Positions 10,068 to 23,259 of a DNA stretch of 64,000 nt are shown piece after piece; position 1 is the first letter of the stretch, and each line of letters opens with the position of its first letter. This stretch comes from Baylisascaris procyonis (taxonomy: Eukaryota; Nematoda; Chromadorea; Rhabditida; Ascarididae). Made by a program: the position numbers and the translations under genes. The DNA is taken from the NCBI GenBank assembly GCA_037389465.1, contig JAZARR010000101.1:48552-112551 (forward strand), written 5' to 3'. Below the pieces are notes generated by a model that did not search any database, was not told the origin of the DNA, and saw only the letters and a program-made list of their open reading frames with translations.

Positions 10068-10193
10068 TTATTCATCTGGGTCTATACTAACGTTATGCGC
10101 ATAAAAGACTTCACGTCAATATTATCTGAGTATAAAACTTTTAACGTTTTTGATTTATCGATCATATTTTCTTTATAAAACTTTCATAAATTG
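10068..10193 (+). repeat. Dispersed repeat, copy 1 (matches 32390-32520)
   Basis: About 125 bp align with 32390-32520, with matching blocks such as TATTCATCTGG, AACGTTTTTGAT and a long shared ATCATATTTTCTTTATAAAA-type block near the end. The other copy lies downstream of a reverse transcriptase relic, so this one is probably a 5'-truncated tail of the same element family. No coding part is attached here. Confidence 0.75.
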
Positions 10194-10683
10194 CCATTTC
10201 ACTTAGAAACGCCCACTGCTGCACGCCATTTAGATACAGTAGAATTTCCCTTCAAGGTTACAGAAAAAAATTTGATTGCTTTTATCGGCTATCTATCATC
10301 GTGGAAAATTCGCTCGATAATTGTGTTATTGAGAGGAGCATTCGCACACGTTTTTTAAAAGATTATGCTCGTTAAAGCATGTGACAAGCGTCGCTGAAGC
10401 TAGTTTGCGATGCAACGAAGGAAAATTTATGAAAGCGTAATCCTCTAAGTTAGACCAAATATGAGGGCATTAAAATGCCATTGAAATATATCAGTACAAC
10501 GGAGTTCAACTGGTTAACCTACACTAGTTAACTTTGAGAAGCAATATCTCATTAGGGAGGTAATTCCATGTTTGCTTTCAACGCGCAAGTTCAATATACA
10601 TAAAGGATTCATTAAAACCGATTACGATTCACATGATTGAATTTTTGACTGGCTTCTACTCACGTGACCCATCCTTGATTTAG
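10194..10683. other. No recognisable feature
   Basis: AT-rich, with no repeat or coding similarity that I can see. Confidence 0.5.
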
Positions 10684-10829
10684 CTTATATTGCTGAGCTA
10701 TCGGAACAAAGAATGGATGGACCACCGGAAGAGGAAGAGTCGCGAAAGAGATTACAAGTCATACAAAGATTACGTCATCGGACAAAATCTATGGGTCGCG
10801 CCTCTTGGGCCGTTGCGATAACGGCCTGA
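10684..10829 (+). CDS. Exon-like open frame, unrecognised
   Basis: After a possible acceptor (ccttgatttag) the frame reads AYIAELSEQRMDGPPEEE and continues with basic residues to a TGA at 10827-10829, about 48 codons. Acidic then basic composition looks protein-like, and G+C is higher than in the surroundings. All three plus frames are open across most of this stretch, which weakens the case. No upstream exon with a matching phase was found. It may be a terminal exon, a decayed element or chance. Confidence 0.18.
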
Positions 10830-11929
10830 GAGCAGCCAGAGCCATAAGAACATAAGCACCCAGCTGACTGTTGAAGGGCCTGAAGAAAGTGCCAGGTTTT
10901 TTATTCTATGAGGACGGTACAAGAAATTCTTTTTTTTTCAAATCTTGAAGCGGATGATGAAAATGAGAATGGGAACCTTCGCTATACTGCCTATCACTGC
11001 TTGAAAATTTCTACGGGATTTTTACTTACTGATGAATAATGTTGCAGGATTTGCCAAAAACTGCGTCAAATAATAAAAAAAAAAGTTGAAGCAGTGGCCT
11101 CAGAAACGTGTGCGATTGGAGGCCGCTGCTTTCATATGCGCGTGTATATGCTTTTATCCAAGGTTTTTTATTCCGTTCCCTAGAAAATCAAATGCACGCT
11201 GCTTGGTTATAAGAATCCCGTATGTGTCCGAATTCATGAGATTAGATGATAATTTCGTAGGCGAAGTGGTGAGTGGCGATTTCCGAAACTCATATCAATG
11301 TACTGGCTTGAGCGGTTAGGCTACTTTCTGTTTGAAAACGCATTAGAGCAATATAAAAAATTGAGCGTGACTTACCAACGACGATATGAACGCTTAATAA
11401 TCTTATAAGAATATACTGCCCGTTCGAAACTCCATATTGTTTCGAAGTAAGTGAGCAATATCTTTCATTTATTTGTGTAGGTGAGGAATCACTTTTAGAG
11501 TACCCTTGCTAACATTGATGACAGTTTAAGCTCATCTCGTTAAAGATTCGTTGATACGCTTTCCCATTAGTTTAATCATATGATGAGTTCATAGGATGAA
11601 AGGCTGAAGTGTTTCTTTGATTAGGCTAATAGTTCTTATAATCTTTTTTTTTACACCGAGAGTAAGATGCGAGAATATCACATTAGTAGACGTAATATGA
11701 CGTTCTAATCGGCGACAATTAACTGTCTCTATCAGAAATTCCTCAAAATTTCATCATCAGCAGAGGATTCCTCAACTGTTTCCAGTGTTCTTAATCAAAC
11801 TTTATCCATTTAGGTATTTACTTTTTTACACGAATTTCATTTATTTGCTCGCATTGATTTATTCACTTATTTGCCATTTAATTATTCATTTAAAGAATAA
11901 ATGTATCTTCATATCTGTTCCACTTCCGC
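10830..11929. other. No recognisable gene
   Basis: AT-rich. From 11820 to 11895 there is an irregular ATTTATTTGC-like repetition that resembles one at 13315-13380. Confidence 0.5.
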
Positions 11930-12125
11930 TTAGGTGAAAGTATGAAGTCGGTTGATGGTTAGGGCTCGGGATCATCTCCTGCCCATCGGATACTGACGGG
12001 TTAATTTATCGTTGTCCCACTTAAGAGAAGAGTTCTGGCTTGTTCGACTGCCTCGTCCCGATAAGGCTGCTGCTCGGGCTGGCTCCGTAGGGCGAAGCCT
12101 AAAAGTCTAGTCGGAGCCTTTCTTA
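11930..12125. repeat. GC-richer block, possible dispersed repeat fragment
   Basis: A sharp island of higher G+C (gctcgggatcatctcctgcc, later ctgctgctcgggctggctcc) in AT-rich surroundings, without a long open frame. Its texture suggests an old mobile element or structured repeat. No second copy was found in this window. Confidence 0.25.
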
Positions 12126-15100
12126 AACCGACGGCGCAGTAAACAGTACCGAACGATGAATGTTGTTGTAAGTGAATGTGAGTAGCAAACCTTTAGCGCT
12201 ACTAAGCAACTGAAACCACAAATGATGGTGTTATAGAGGAAATTTGCGAAAATGCACATAAACTCCAATATGAAAAACACTCTGGAGCGCCTCCGACTCT
12301 TACTTCCACGACTTGGAGGGGATTTGTTAGGAAATATGCTCGGTGCTGACAGAAATTCAATATTTTGCCATATATTCTGCAAAATTTGCTTGTTCTAGGG
12401 TTGCATAAAAATACGCTTATGAATTTAAAAATACTGCCTGTCAGTCCCTTAAGAACCTATTCACTGACCTCTTGCAACTGTTTGTTATAGTAAAATAGAA
12501 GTATTTCAGAAAGAAAAAACTTTTTTCTCATTACGTCATCAATTGTGATTCCGAAGTAATATTGCCATACGATTGCGCTTGTCATTGTTGCTAGAAAACA
12601 CATTTATCGCACAAGTCGTGTAAACGCCGTTTTGAATGAATTAGAAAACGAGTAATTACGTCCTTTGAATAAAAATGCAAATAAAAGCGAGAAAATTCGA
12701 TATTTCAACGAAATTTTTTCCATTCATCTTGTTCAGCTCGTTCACCACGAATTTAGCACTCAAACCTCTCTCGCTTAATCATGACGAGTATATAGATTTT
12801 TGCTTACTTCATCCGTCGCCTTATAATGTTTATAATGAATGCAAATCGCGATTTCAAACGAACGACACGAGAAGTTTTGAAACATTTTTCTTTGAAAATG
12901 AAATTCGTTGACTCTGATAATATTTTCCTGCCACTGCATCCCTTATCTCCTCTAGTGGAACTTCAGTGTTTAAGTTGAATTTGATAAGGCGGACTTTGCA
13001 GCAGTGATAGAGTGACGTGATGCATAGTGATGTTACAATCAATGCGCTACAGTATTGCCTTTGAGTGCGTTGTCAGTGGTGTACGCTGTAAGTTGTGGAT
13101 TGTCACATGATATATACCGTGAGCTCCATAACTTCATTTTACTTTTCCTCGTAACTTTACTGTCTTTTTTATAATCGGAACCCGTTCTTCTAAATGCATT
13201 TGGAAAACCGACAATCCACTGGAAGGACAGCATAGTTTTTCCTTATGTAGACTATGTTTCAGTCGTGTTGATCAATTTGGTGTCAGGTTTACTTAATCGA
13301 CACATTTTTATGCGTTCACGCATTTGCTTATTTGTTCATTTGCTTATCTGCTTAATTATTCAATCACACGTCGGTTCATTTATTTCAAGGTAATTTTTGT
13401 ATATAATATATGTTAACAGCATGTTGGAAAACATGCAAAATACAAGTGAATCTAAGCAGCAAGAGAGAGCAAAGCGTTTGCAAGGAAACAATCTGAGTGA
13501 GCGGACAGTCTACGCATAAGAGCAGAAGTAGTATGACGTTCGAGTCGACTCATAGGTAAAGCGAAAGGTGAAGGAGCGAGCGACACTGCGCAAATTTCAC
13601 GTTCGTCCAATATTAAACTTGAGACCCTATAGAACATTGTTTGTGTTCCTTACGTTTTTGGCCAGCGCAAAGTGATGCTCACGTCAACCACGGCGATGAG
13701 CAAATTTCTTTAACTAAAACCTCTTAAAAGCCTGCAAGTTCTCCAGTGAAGAATCGAATGAAACTGTTGTGGCTTAATTTGTGAATCGTAAAAAGAATCG
13801 AATCGTAAAAAAATGTGAAAAGCTCCTTCAATTCCTGTATTTCCCAATTGTGGCGTAATTTGTGCCATACAGGTCACAGTTAACCTTTCGAAAAGAAATC
13901 CTTCTAAACTGAGGGTTAAATGTTTCTTGGGATCCTCCAAGAATCTGATAGCAGAAACCAAATAAGGAGAAAATGAAGGAGTAAATTTTACAGATTGAAA
14001 TGGCAGTAATCAGTGAAAACTTTTAGGCAGTGAAGTTGCAATTTTGCAGAATATGCGTTGCAGTTTTCCGTGACATTCAATGAAGGTGCGTTTCGAGTCA
14101 ATCTCATGAGAACTTCGCATTCCAGCAAGAGAAAATATACTTGTCAGAAGATGATTTAGAGCATGCGACATTTTTCATCCGAAAAAAAAATAATCGGTTC
14201 AATTTTGATCAGCTGCATCTTCCATCTAAATCATTGAAGGGGATGCGGGAGTCGTCATACGTACAATAAGGCAATTGAGACAAATTATAAGGTCATCAAC
14301 AGAAAGTTTGAATCGACTTAAACACTTTTCGCAGATGCATCATTTGTGAGGGTGAGAAGCAAAACAAACACTTCTTAATGGAACACCACTACGAAATGGA
14401 TATGGGCCGGGGAAGCATTATCAATCCTCACCTGGAAATTTCGTTCATAAAAAAAATATTTCCACCCACTTGACTAAACAACCGCTTGCCGCATATTGTG
14501 CCAAATTCCAAATTAAACGGCTTCCCTTTGTAGCAAATCATATTAAAGGCCTTTGCATATTCAATAAAGACAATTAAGATATGAACAAATTGTCTAAACA
14601 ATTAATACAAGAATTCGATTCTAGTAAAGGGAATGATCAATTATCGCATATCTGAAAATTGTTTCGGAAACCTAGAGATGAAGGAGATTAGATAGATTAG
14701 GTGAAATGGCAATGGTTTGCTGATCAAAGGGGAAACGATTGCGCATTTCCAAGCAATCAAAATATATGGACAAGAGGTAGGGATATTAAACTAAGAGTAA
14801 CATATAGTGAGAGTGAAACCTCGACAATGCGTTTATGATAAGCAATGAGAAATTTGCGAATATTTCTTGAAGGCCATCAATAAACCTTAAACGATTGTTG
14901 CAGAAAAATCCATCATCACAATGTTGCGTTCCATAGAAACACTCGAGAAGTAACCTGCAAGGTTATCCCATTTTAGCCGCTTATCAATGAGCCAGTAATT
15001 ATTGACGCTATATTTTAGGCTACACACCACGAAACACTTCTTCACCTCACTTTGGTATATTTTTAAATTTTATTACTATTTCTGCTATATATCGCATATG

Positions 15101-18100
15101 TTGCCTTCCATAGAACTTCAAAACACTTTGAAGTAGCGTCCATCAGAGGTTTCGTACCTTTCTGGCCATCTAGACATCTCAGCCATATACTGAATATATC
15201 TCGCGTCTTTTAGCAAGTTTTATGTTGAAAAATTCGATAACCCTCAGAACACCAATTACATAAATGCGGTCACACACCGAACAAACATATGAAACGGTTT
15301 TTTTTATCGGAGCTAGGCGCTAAAGGCGCAGTGGGAATTAAGTAATCTTGGTGGCACATTTCAATAACATTATGCAACGAGCCTAGAAATCGATTAAGCA
15401 CACCGTCGATGTTGCATAAGCCTGCAGAGTATCTCTTCCAATTGTGCTGAGCGAAAATAATATTAGCATCTTCCCAATTGCAACTCGTAACATCCTCGTA
15501 ACGATAACACCTCAGTACAAACATTACAGAGGAAGCAACCGCAAACGAATATTTGACTTATAGCTGCTTGAAATGGTTTCTGTCATGAAAAGAATCCGAA
15601 TAAAGCGTGTAGTAAGAAATTTCACTCTGTGAAGTATTGTATCCTGTCAGTAATTGGCGACTCTCAAATAAAGGATCGTCAATTGTTTTCGTCAGCTCTT
15701 TTGCTCATCTCTCTTGCTGTGATGATATTTTTTCAGCTTGACCTCGTGAGCCTCGTGAGCTTACAATGTGCCTGTAATTCTCCTCATGATCCCCACCCAT
15801 TGCTTCTTCTTCTAAAAAATGAGCTATGAAACGAGTGTAGAGCAGAAAGGAAAAATAAGTCCTTGTGGTAAACTCAAATAGCGTCCACCAGTGATTTCAC
15901 GACTTCGAAGCATAGTTCTAACAGTTCCTATTTTGAGTGAAATTGATGGAACCTTGCTGCTTGCAATTCGGATTGATATCCTGAGTGGTCTCATATGAGA
16001 GTGATTGCAGCCCAATTAGTCGTGAGTTTTTTCAGCATAAATTTGGCGTCTGCTTTTAAGCAAGCTGGCCTCTGCAAAAACATCTAAAGAAATTCTCACA
16101 AATTTCAGCATTATCAGTAATAATGTTTGCCATGTACGTTTTATTTCCTTCAAGTGTTCATGCTGTTACTGCTTACCATGCCTAGCTATCCGTACATGCA
16201 TCTGCGAATAGCATTAGACCGCATGAAAGCACTCTTAATATTTGAACATCCTCCTCTGAAAGCAACACTATCCTTTGATCTACTCTCTGAACTTTTCTAC
16301 GACACTACGCAAACTTTTTCAGATTCTTCATACGCCTTTCGTAAGTTTTCACCTCAGAAAGCCGATTTATTGCTTAATATTTTATCAAGAATCAAAAAAA
16401 GTTATTCGTCATGTCGCAAAAAAACAGCACGTACTTTATCTCCACGGCAACACTACTATGCAAAAAAAGTAGTGCTGAAAAAAAGAACGAACCGTGAGCA
16501 TTGTGATTGCATTCGACGATGGTTTGAATATCAGGTCATCCTATTTGCTCACTCTAAAGCGATTTTCATCTTTCAAAAGGCTCAACTTGTCTGCTCTTCA
16601 TACCTCATAGAAATTGCATAATGATCATTGAAAATGCGATAAATTGCAACGGAAGAATTCATCTCAAATGGTGTGTTCGAGATTGTCTTCTTGCCTATAA
16701 ACTAGAAAGATTTGCGACAATTGGCTCAAATCGTCTCAAAAAGCCTAAAAATGAGGAGCAGTAATTGTATGGTGATCCGTTTCTCTATTGAAGATTGAAG
16801 TGCTAAATTGTTCCATTCATGTCAACATCTGGCAGAATTGAATATCAAAAAACGCAGCGATATTGAAATTAATCAAAGCTTATCAATATTCCCGATATTT
16901 CGTTTAAATCACATAATTCAAATGTTAAAAGTGCAAATGATTTCTTCTAAACTAACATCTTCATTTTCCACATGTCATTTGCATGCATTCTCCGGGTTTT
17001 TCTCTCAAGACTAAGGGATGGCCATTAATAATGAATTGTTCTAAAGTTGAGAACTTAATTTCGATCAATCAAGTGGTTAATGCCGAAGCATTTTTTTAAT
17101 TCTAAACAACATAACATTCAATGGCATTCCACTCATCAAGTAAGAAACTCACAGCATACTTACGAATTACGATCGCTACAAAATGACCAACGAATCGTTA
17201 ATCAATTTCTCAAGAGGCTTCAATTGTCTATTTCTCACAATTCTCGGTGAATTTTACTTTTCATGCACATGCGACACCTCACTCCAAAAGATTTCTTTAT
17301 TGTTGCTAATGTCGTTTAAAACTACTCAACCTGTAAGCTGAACAAATGAACTATTGTAAAATTCATGAACTAAGCACATGGAAGTTGTTTGCAAGGTGAA
17401 TGAACGCAAATACGCATATATATAAGCTTCCTGGGCCATTTCTCTGTTACCGAATAATCAAGTAAAACAGTTGTGTTACTCGTTTCTCGCAGCAATGGCC
17501 TCTGTTCATTGTTATTGATGCTTCATTGCATGCGTATTTCGAGTTCTCCTCTAAGTTTTGAAGATAAGCAGAGAATATCATATCCAGCTGCTTACATGTC
17601 AATATGTCCGCATGTTTCCCACATAAATGCACGTGTAACAATTTTTGAATTTTATAAGCAACCACTCGAACAAATAAACACGTAGAAACAAGTCTTCTAA
17701 TGCTTCCTACAATTGAGCCACTTTCAGTTTTTTTTCCAAATTGTTTCATTATTTCATTTCTTTCTTCTTTCGATTATATCGAAGAAGTTTGTCATGATCT
17801 CTAGAATTTAGAGCTATGACGAATTTTCATCCGCAAAATAATCTCGGTAAAAGGCCCGCGATTACCATGAACCTATATACATTTATGAGACTATGCAGGC
17901 ACCTCAAAGGAATGGAGACTGAAATTGGATTACATCGATGCACTTGCATTTGCGATCTTTGTTTGTTTACCGAAGGCATCATGTATGGATGAAGGATTTA
18001 TAGCCAAACATATCCTTAGTGCACATCGATGCGACAGCATATCAAATTCCGCTAAGCATTCCGCAGTGATGTGAAGAGTCGCCGTAATGAAGCAAAGAAA

Positions 18101-19439
18101 TCACTGCACAAATCGATGCTACAGGAACGGATGAATTAAACCAAAGCAAGTGAATATTCATTTCGAATAAACAAAACTCGGACCATCGTCTAACAGCGCG
18201 AAATCGTAAGAATGAAAATTTGCTAACAAAATTGAGATATTGTAAATTTCGAAAAATGTTACATTAAGAAATAAACGGCGCGAAGTGAATTAACAAATGA
18301 TGAACGTACAGTTTCAATGAGCCAAATTCCACAGAACACGTGTATGAGTACTGGCAAGTCTATAAAACAAAGAAGAACGCCGCGTGTTCCTTTATTGCTT
18401 TTCTGCGGATCCCATAGATATTCCTATAACCTTTTAAATTTTCTCCTTCGATCTAGTCAAGAAGGACAAGCGAAATGAGCTATGAAATTTAAATTTAATG
18501 TGAGCAAACCGAAAGACTTCTATCGTAAGGCGAAGGAAACGAGCTACAATTGGTCGTAAATTGGAACCGGAAAAATGCCAGAGAAAAAGTCCCCATGATA
18601 AGGTGGGAGAATGAGGATGAAAAGTTTCGCTTTGCAGATTTTCAATGGAATAATGCGAAGTTACTTCGGTTTCTGGCGAGTGTGTGTGTATAAATCATGA
18701 CGCGATACAAAATCTTCAAGCTATCGGCTCCTAATCTATTGGCAGCCGCATATCGCAATGACATACCGCAATTACGTCGTTGCTAAAATTCCCTCCGATC
18801 GTTTAACGTTGCTCAAAGCTGTTGCTTAGTGAAATGTTAGAACACATGAAAGAGTGAGCAATGTCAGTTAAAGTACGTAGTGATGGCAGTTGTTTTTGCT
18901 TATATTCTTGCGTGTCAGTGCTAGGGGACACATGCACAATGCTCAAGGCTGCCGCGAACAAGGACGCTTTTGTATGCATTTGTAATAATCAAGATGAGAG
19001 TGCGAGGGGTTTTTTCCGCTCAATAATAAGGCTGTATGAGATTTGTGCCGTGACAACGATCTCTGATAATCTGATTCTTGATGATTACATTTTCCCTTCC
19101 AAATTGCTTCTGCATCATCTATGACCTATGAACAAAAATCTCTCTTGTGCCATATAAACTGCCGGGACTGCTGCAAATTTCTCTCAATGGAGACCGCCAT
19201 CTGGCTAAGAAAGTTGTCAGCGAAGCGCGTCACAGCGTACAACTTCGCATGTTTTTCGTTCCTTCACAAGGAAATAAGCGATTGTGATTGTTCTACGATC
19301 ATGAGTTTGTGGCATCGCTTCATTTCAGGCGATCTGCTTCTATAGAAAGCTAAGGGTTTTACGAATAATTGCGAACTTCCCGCCTCTTAAATAATGAATA
19401 ATTCCAAACTACAGAGGTTACTGAGAGATTTAAAATGTT
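12126..19439. other. 7.3 kb without a recognisable gene
   Basis: Only chance-length open frames. The longest is 16127-16621 (+, 164 codons), rich in Leu, Ser and Arg, with no domain and no splice context that I trust. Short irregular repetition of CATTTGCTTATTTG type lies at 13315-13380. The stretch is probably intergenic or a long intron. Confidence 0.5.
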
Positions 19440-20181
19440 GATGTGCGGTGAAGAGGTCGCGCCTTTCCTTTCACGTCGATGCATCCTACGGTCCTTGGGT
19501 TATGGTGCCCACACGACGACTCAAACCTTGGTAGCGATTTATTCTGTTTTCGCCTAATTCGATTCTCCTGGGGATAAAAAGTGGGTACTCATAATGAAGC
19601 TGATGTTTTCGGATAAACTCTCACTCATCGTATGATGTCACGTTGCATGCCTTCTGCTTAAATAGCCCCAGTAGGAAAGACAAGGGCTTCGAGGGAAACT
19701 AAGTCATCTACCCCGTGGATTCATTGCTTTTATACTTTAAGCCGTGTGAGGTAGCTTGAGTTTATCGACGTTCGACAAGTGCCATGGGCTAAAGGGGTTC
19801 TGGGTTTGATTGAGGGTGAAGAAGATCCCATCATGCTTTATACATCGTGGACTACAATGCGTGGTCACTGAAGGGATCATCTGGTCATTCTTTATACACC
19901 GTCTCCAGTAATCGAAAGCATTGCGCCCCGAAGATGCATATGCGCCGAAATTTAGCCCGTGATTGCATCATTATGAGTTATCGCAAAGCGGGCCTACATA
20001 CTCGAAAAATACAGAGACAACATTGCGGCCTTATACCTCTATAAGCGAAATTATACAGAAAATGAAACGGAAGTCACTTTTTGACGTTAAACGCTGTTTT
20101 TAATATTTAGAACGTTGGTTCAATTTTCGTTTTGTGTAGCAATTAATCGACTCACATCATTCCTGCATTTAATTACTTATT
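19440..20181. other. GC-richer unclassified stretch upstream of the non-LTR insertion
   Basis: The composition is higher in G+C than its flanks from about 19440 to 20030. Phrases such as cgatgcatcctacggtcctt suggest an older mobile element, but no coding domain or terminal repeat could be identified. An open frame of 65 codons at 19847-20044 has no recognised content. Confidence 0.3.
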
Positions 20182-21240
20182 ATTTACCGTATTTACCTCG
20201 AACGGTTAGAAGCCAGAACAAAAGTGCACACTGCAGTCATCTGGGAACTACTATATGCTGATGACTGCGCGTTAATGGCACATTCCTGCGCGGGTCCACA
20301 AGATATCATGAATCGATTTGCCACGGCAGCCAACCGCTTTGGCTTGAAGGTCAGCCTGAAGAAAACCGAAGTTATGTACCGAGAATGCCCAGATCGTCAG
20401 CAGCCCACATCACATGCCGTAACAGTTGACGGATCCAGTCTTCGGGTTGTCGATAACTTTACATACCTAGGCAGCACACTTACAAGCTCAGCATATAATG
20501 ACACAGAAACCTCCAGAAGATTGGCGAAAGCGAGTGCCGCATTTGGCAAATTGTACAAACGTCTCTGGAGCAGACATGAAGTGAAACTGAGTGCTAAGGT
20601 TGCGGTATACCGTGCAGTCGTGCTAACAACGCTTCTCTACGGTTCCGAAACCTGGACGCTATACCGAAAAGACATCAAGAGGCTGGATCAGTTTCATATG
20701 CGATGTTTACGCAAAATTGCAAACATCAGCTGGCAAGACAAAATAAGGAACACTGAAGTGCTGAAAAGGTGCAAGATAACTGGTATCGAAGCATACATCA
20801 TCTCATCCCAATTACGTTGGGTTGGGCATGTCACCAGAATGCCGGACAACCGCATCCCCAAGCAACTACTTTACGGACAACTCGCCTCTGGGGAACGGAA
20901 ACGAGGGCGTCCGCTGCTTCGATACAAGGATAGAGTCAAGGCAACGCTGAAAGCGTGTCAAATGGAGCTGAAGGATGACATAGTACATGACAGACAGCTG
21001 TGGAGGAGAGCATGCCGCGAGGGGACTGCACGATTTGAAAGATGTCGAGTTCAAGCACTGGAAGAGAAAAGATCGCGACGACTATTGAGCAAAAGTGGGC
21101 TGGATCAAGGAGTACGGTTTATCTGCGATAGGTGCAACAGGACGTGCTTATCTCGAATTGGACTCGTCTCACACATGCGCGTTCACCGGTGATGAGATCC
21201 GTTGACTTCAACGGCTCAGTCCATGATGATTTACCGTATT
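20182..21240 (+). mobile_element. 5'-truncated non-LTR retrotransposon with 12-bp target-site duplication
   Basis: The direct repeat ATTTACCGTATT occurs at 20182-20193 and again, perfectly, at 21229-21240. Between them (20194-21228) lies the 3' third of a non-LTR element. Homology begins abruptly within the reverse transcriptase, right after the left repeat, which is typical of incomplete target-primed reverse transcription. There is no poly(A) tail; the element ends in CCATGATG, consistent with families that end in short repeats. A perfect target duplication and an intact frame mean a recent insertion. Confidence 0.93.
20194..21192 (+). CDS. Non-LTR retrotransposon reverse transcriptase, C-terminal part with C2H2 zinc finger
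   Basis: The frame is open through the truncation point, so no native start is present; the GTG at 20224 is not a real initiator. The first residues read LERLEARTKVHTAVI and lead straight into the motif C box LLYADDCALMA. Motif D-like GLKVSLKKTEVMY and the thumb start NFTYLGSTLTS follow. Then come the YGSETWTLY and QLRWVGHVTRM boxes conserved in the C-terminal part of many animal non-LTR proteins, and a basic RGRPLLRYKDRVK segment. The end is a C2H2 finger, CX2CX12HX3H (CDRCNRTC...HMRVH), of the kind that binds element RNA or target DNA. Endonuclease and RT motifs A and B are missing. The protein cannot transpose the element, but the frame has no stop or shift. The exact clade (RTE, CR1 or jockey group) is not decided here. 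Confidence 0.93.
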   Translation, partial: YLERLEARTKVHTAVIWELLYADDCALMAHSCAGPQDIMNRFATAANRFGLKVSLKKTEVMYRECPDRQQPTSHAVTVDGSSLRVVDNFTYLGSTLTSSAYNDTETSRRLAKASAAFGKLYKRLWSRHEVKLSAKVAVYRAVVLTTLLYGSETWTLYRKDIKRLDQFHMRCLRKIANISWQDKIRNTEVLKRCKITGIEAYIISSQLRWVGHVTRMPDNRIPKQLLYGQLASGERKRGRPLLRYKDRVKATLKACQMELKDDIVHDRQLWRRACREGTARFERCRVQALEEKRSRRLLSKSGLDQGVRFICDRCNRTCLSRIGLVSHMRVHR

Positions 21241-23072
21241 GCTAATTCCAGGTTTTCATAGTTCTTCCTTAATTTTGTGCTTTACTGGCTTCATCCCAAA
21301 TATACTAAACCGTGCAATATGTCACTGCACTTTCTTCGCTGATAATAAAGGAGAGCGTTTCGATACTGATGTTAATAACGGCCGAGATGATGATTTTCAT
21401 TTGTGCAAATGTTTTTCTTCTCCAGCTAACGTTTCGTAGCCTACCCCAACGATAGGCAAGGGAAACGCAGCAGGTACACATCCACAAAGAAATATGGACG
21501 CTCGAGGAGGCGAACTGGATGCGGCATATATAGCAAAGAGCACATCCCATGGATTAAAATGCGCGATCTTTGCCTCGCAACTACAAAGATGCGTCCTTTT
21601 TTTGGCTAAGGTGTTGCATTTTGACGGTTCTTTATTTCTCCAGAGAATAAATTTCAGATGCAAAATGTGCAAGTGTGGACCATCAAGCTTTGTCGAAGAA
21701 TTTCTGATTTTAGATCCTTTTCTGCAATGGCAGGTAAATGTGGCAACGAGATTCGGTAGTATAATATCGAATTTTCGACAGTTTTTCTGCGATTTACAAA
21801 ATAGAATTCATGCAAAGGAATTGAGGAAATTTTCGCATCCGAGAATTTTGTTGACTAAATGGAACAATGAAAAAGTTTTGTGTGTGTTTTTTAACCTGCA
21901 AAAATATTCGCCTTTCTTCATCCTCTATTGTATTTAAGATTCTTCGCGCTTTCGAGATCGCGAATAAGAAGAGAAAATTTTATCGTAAAAGGAAAATTTT
22001 AGATTGCGCCGTTTATTGGAAAAGACATCAAAGATTCATAACTTGAAATAATAATAAGCCTCAAGTCAATATCTGCATCGAAGAAAAAAAACTGAAACTT
22101 ATGATGCACAGTGCATTCAAAAAAACTTAATTTTTTCAACTTTCTTTCGCAGTTAGCGCAACAAAAAATAAAATGCATAATTTAATGTTGAACAAAAAAG
22201 TGCGCAACTGCGAAATCAATAGAAATAAAATGGCAATTTATTGAATGGAAGAAAACCGGCGACTACTCCTCTAAGAGAAGGAGATGTAGTCATATCGCTT
22301 GGCGTCTTTCGCAAAATCAAAACTCGAATAAAATTTCAAGCATTTGCCAAAGATGCTGAAATTTATTATGAGATTTTTAGAGTGATTAATCTTTGCAATT
22401 TTTAACCTGAGTGAGTGAACGCCTACTTGCAAGTAATGGGTTGGGTTGGAGGTGATGAAGGGCGATTAAAAATTCTTCATCGGTGGTACTCTGATTTTTC
22501 GGGACTACAGCTGAGCCTAAAATTTTCATGTGGAAAGCTGTCACCCTACGGATATCATAGGGCAATAATACGTCTTGAAATTCGTTAATTTAGAAGAAAA
22601 ACAAGCGGCGTGAAATGTTGTTTCCCGTCACTCACATGTGAGTGCATGTTTTAATTGAAACGAAATTGCTCTCGTCACATCTTATTAAGCCAATATTGCG
22701 ATTCGTTTCGTTGAACTTCCCTCCCATGGGATCTAATTGCTAACATCGTTCGCCAACACTTGTCTTGCTGGTCCTCTGAATAATGCGTACAATTTGTGAA
22801 CGATTGCCGTTTGATCTAAATGAGCCGATGTAAACTGATGCGCAGTGCATGGAGTGTAATGAGCATCTCTAGAGAAACGGAAGATGCAGATAGTCGCTTG
22901 CAAGTCCAGATTTCCCATGCCATTCGGCGATTGTTGAACTCGGAAGCAATATGCAAAGAGTATGAACCCGCTTGTTTGGCCTCCTTCATTGATACAGCTT
23001 CGATATGTAAAAGCAATTAAAACTATAAATTAATGAATGAACAAATAAATGAGCTTTTCAGGAAGTTTGTTC
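21241..23072. other. No recognisable gene
   Basis: The open frame at 21494-21937 (+, 147 codons) starts MDARGGELDAAYIA and has several Cys and Phe residues, but no domain I know and a composition like its non-coding flanks. The rest is AT-rich sequence. Confidence 0.5.
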
Positions 23073-23124
<52 letters not shown>

Positions 23125-23179
23125 TTATATCGTACATATATTATATACATATATAATATATATGTATATAATATATATA

Positions 23180-23217
<38 letters not shown>
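23073..23217. repeat. Compound (TA)n/(TTTATA) microsatellite
   Basis: About 145 bp of alternating TA, interrupted by TTTATATTTATATTTATATCG and a TATATACATATA part. It lies directly beyond the 3' end of the RTE-like relic on the minus strand. Confidence 0.97.
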
Positions 23218-23220
<3 letters not shown>

Positions 23221-23259
23221 TATTTACATATTTATATTTCTTTTTATGTCTATGTGTGT

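Noticed and set aside
16127..16621. 164-codon plus-strand open frame
   Set aside because: No domain, composition like the flanks, no supporting splice or poly(A) signals; a frame of this length is expected about once by chance in 64 kb at this base composition.
21494..21937. 147-codon plus-strand frame next to the non-LTR element
   Set aside because: Lies outside the target-site duplication, so not part of the element; no domain or coding texture.
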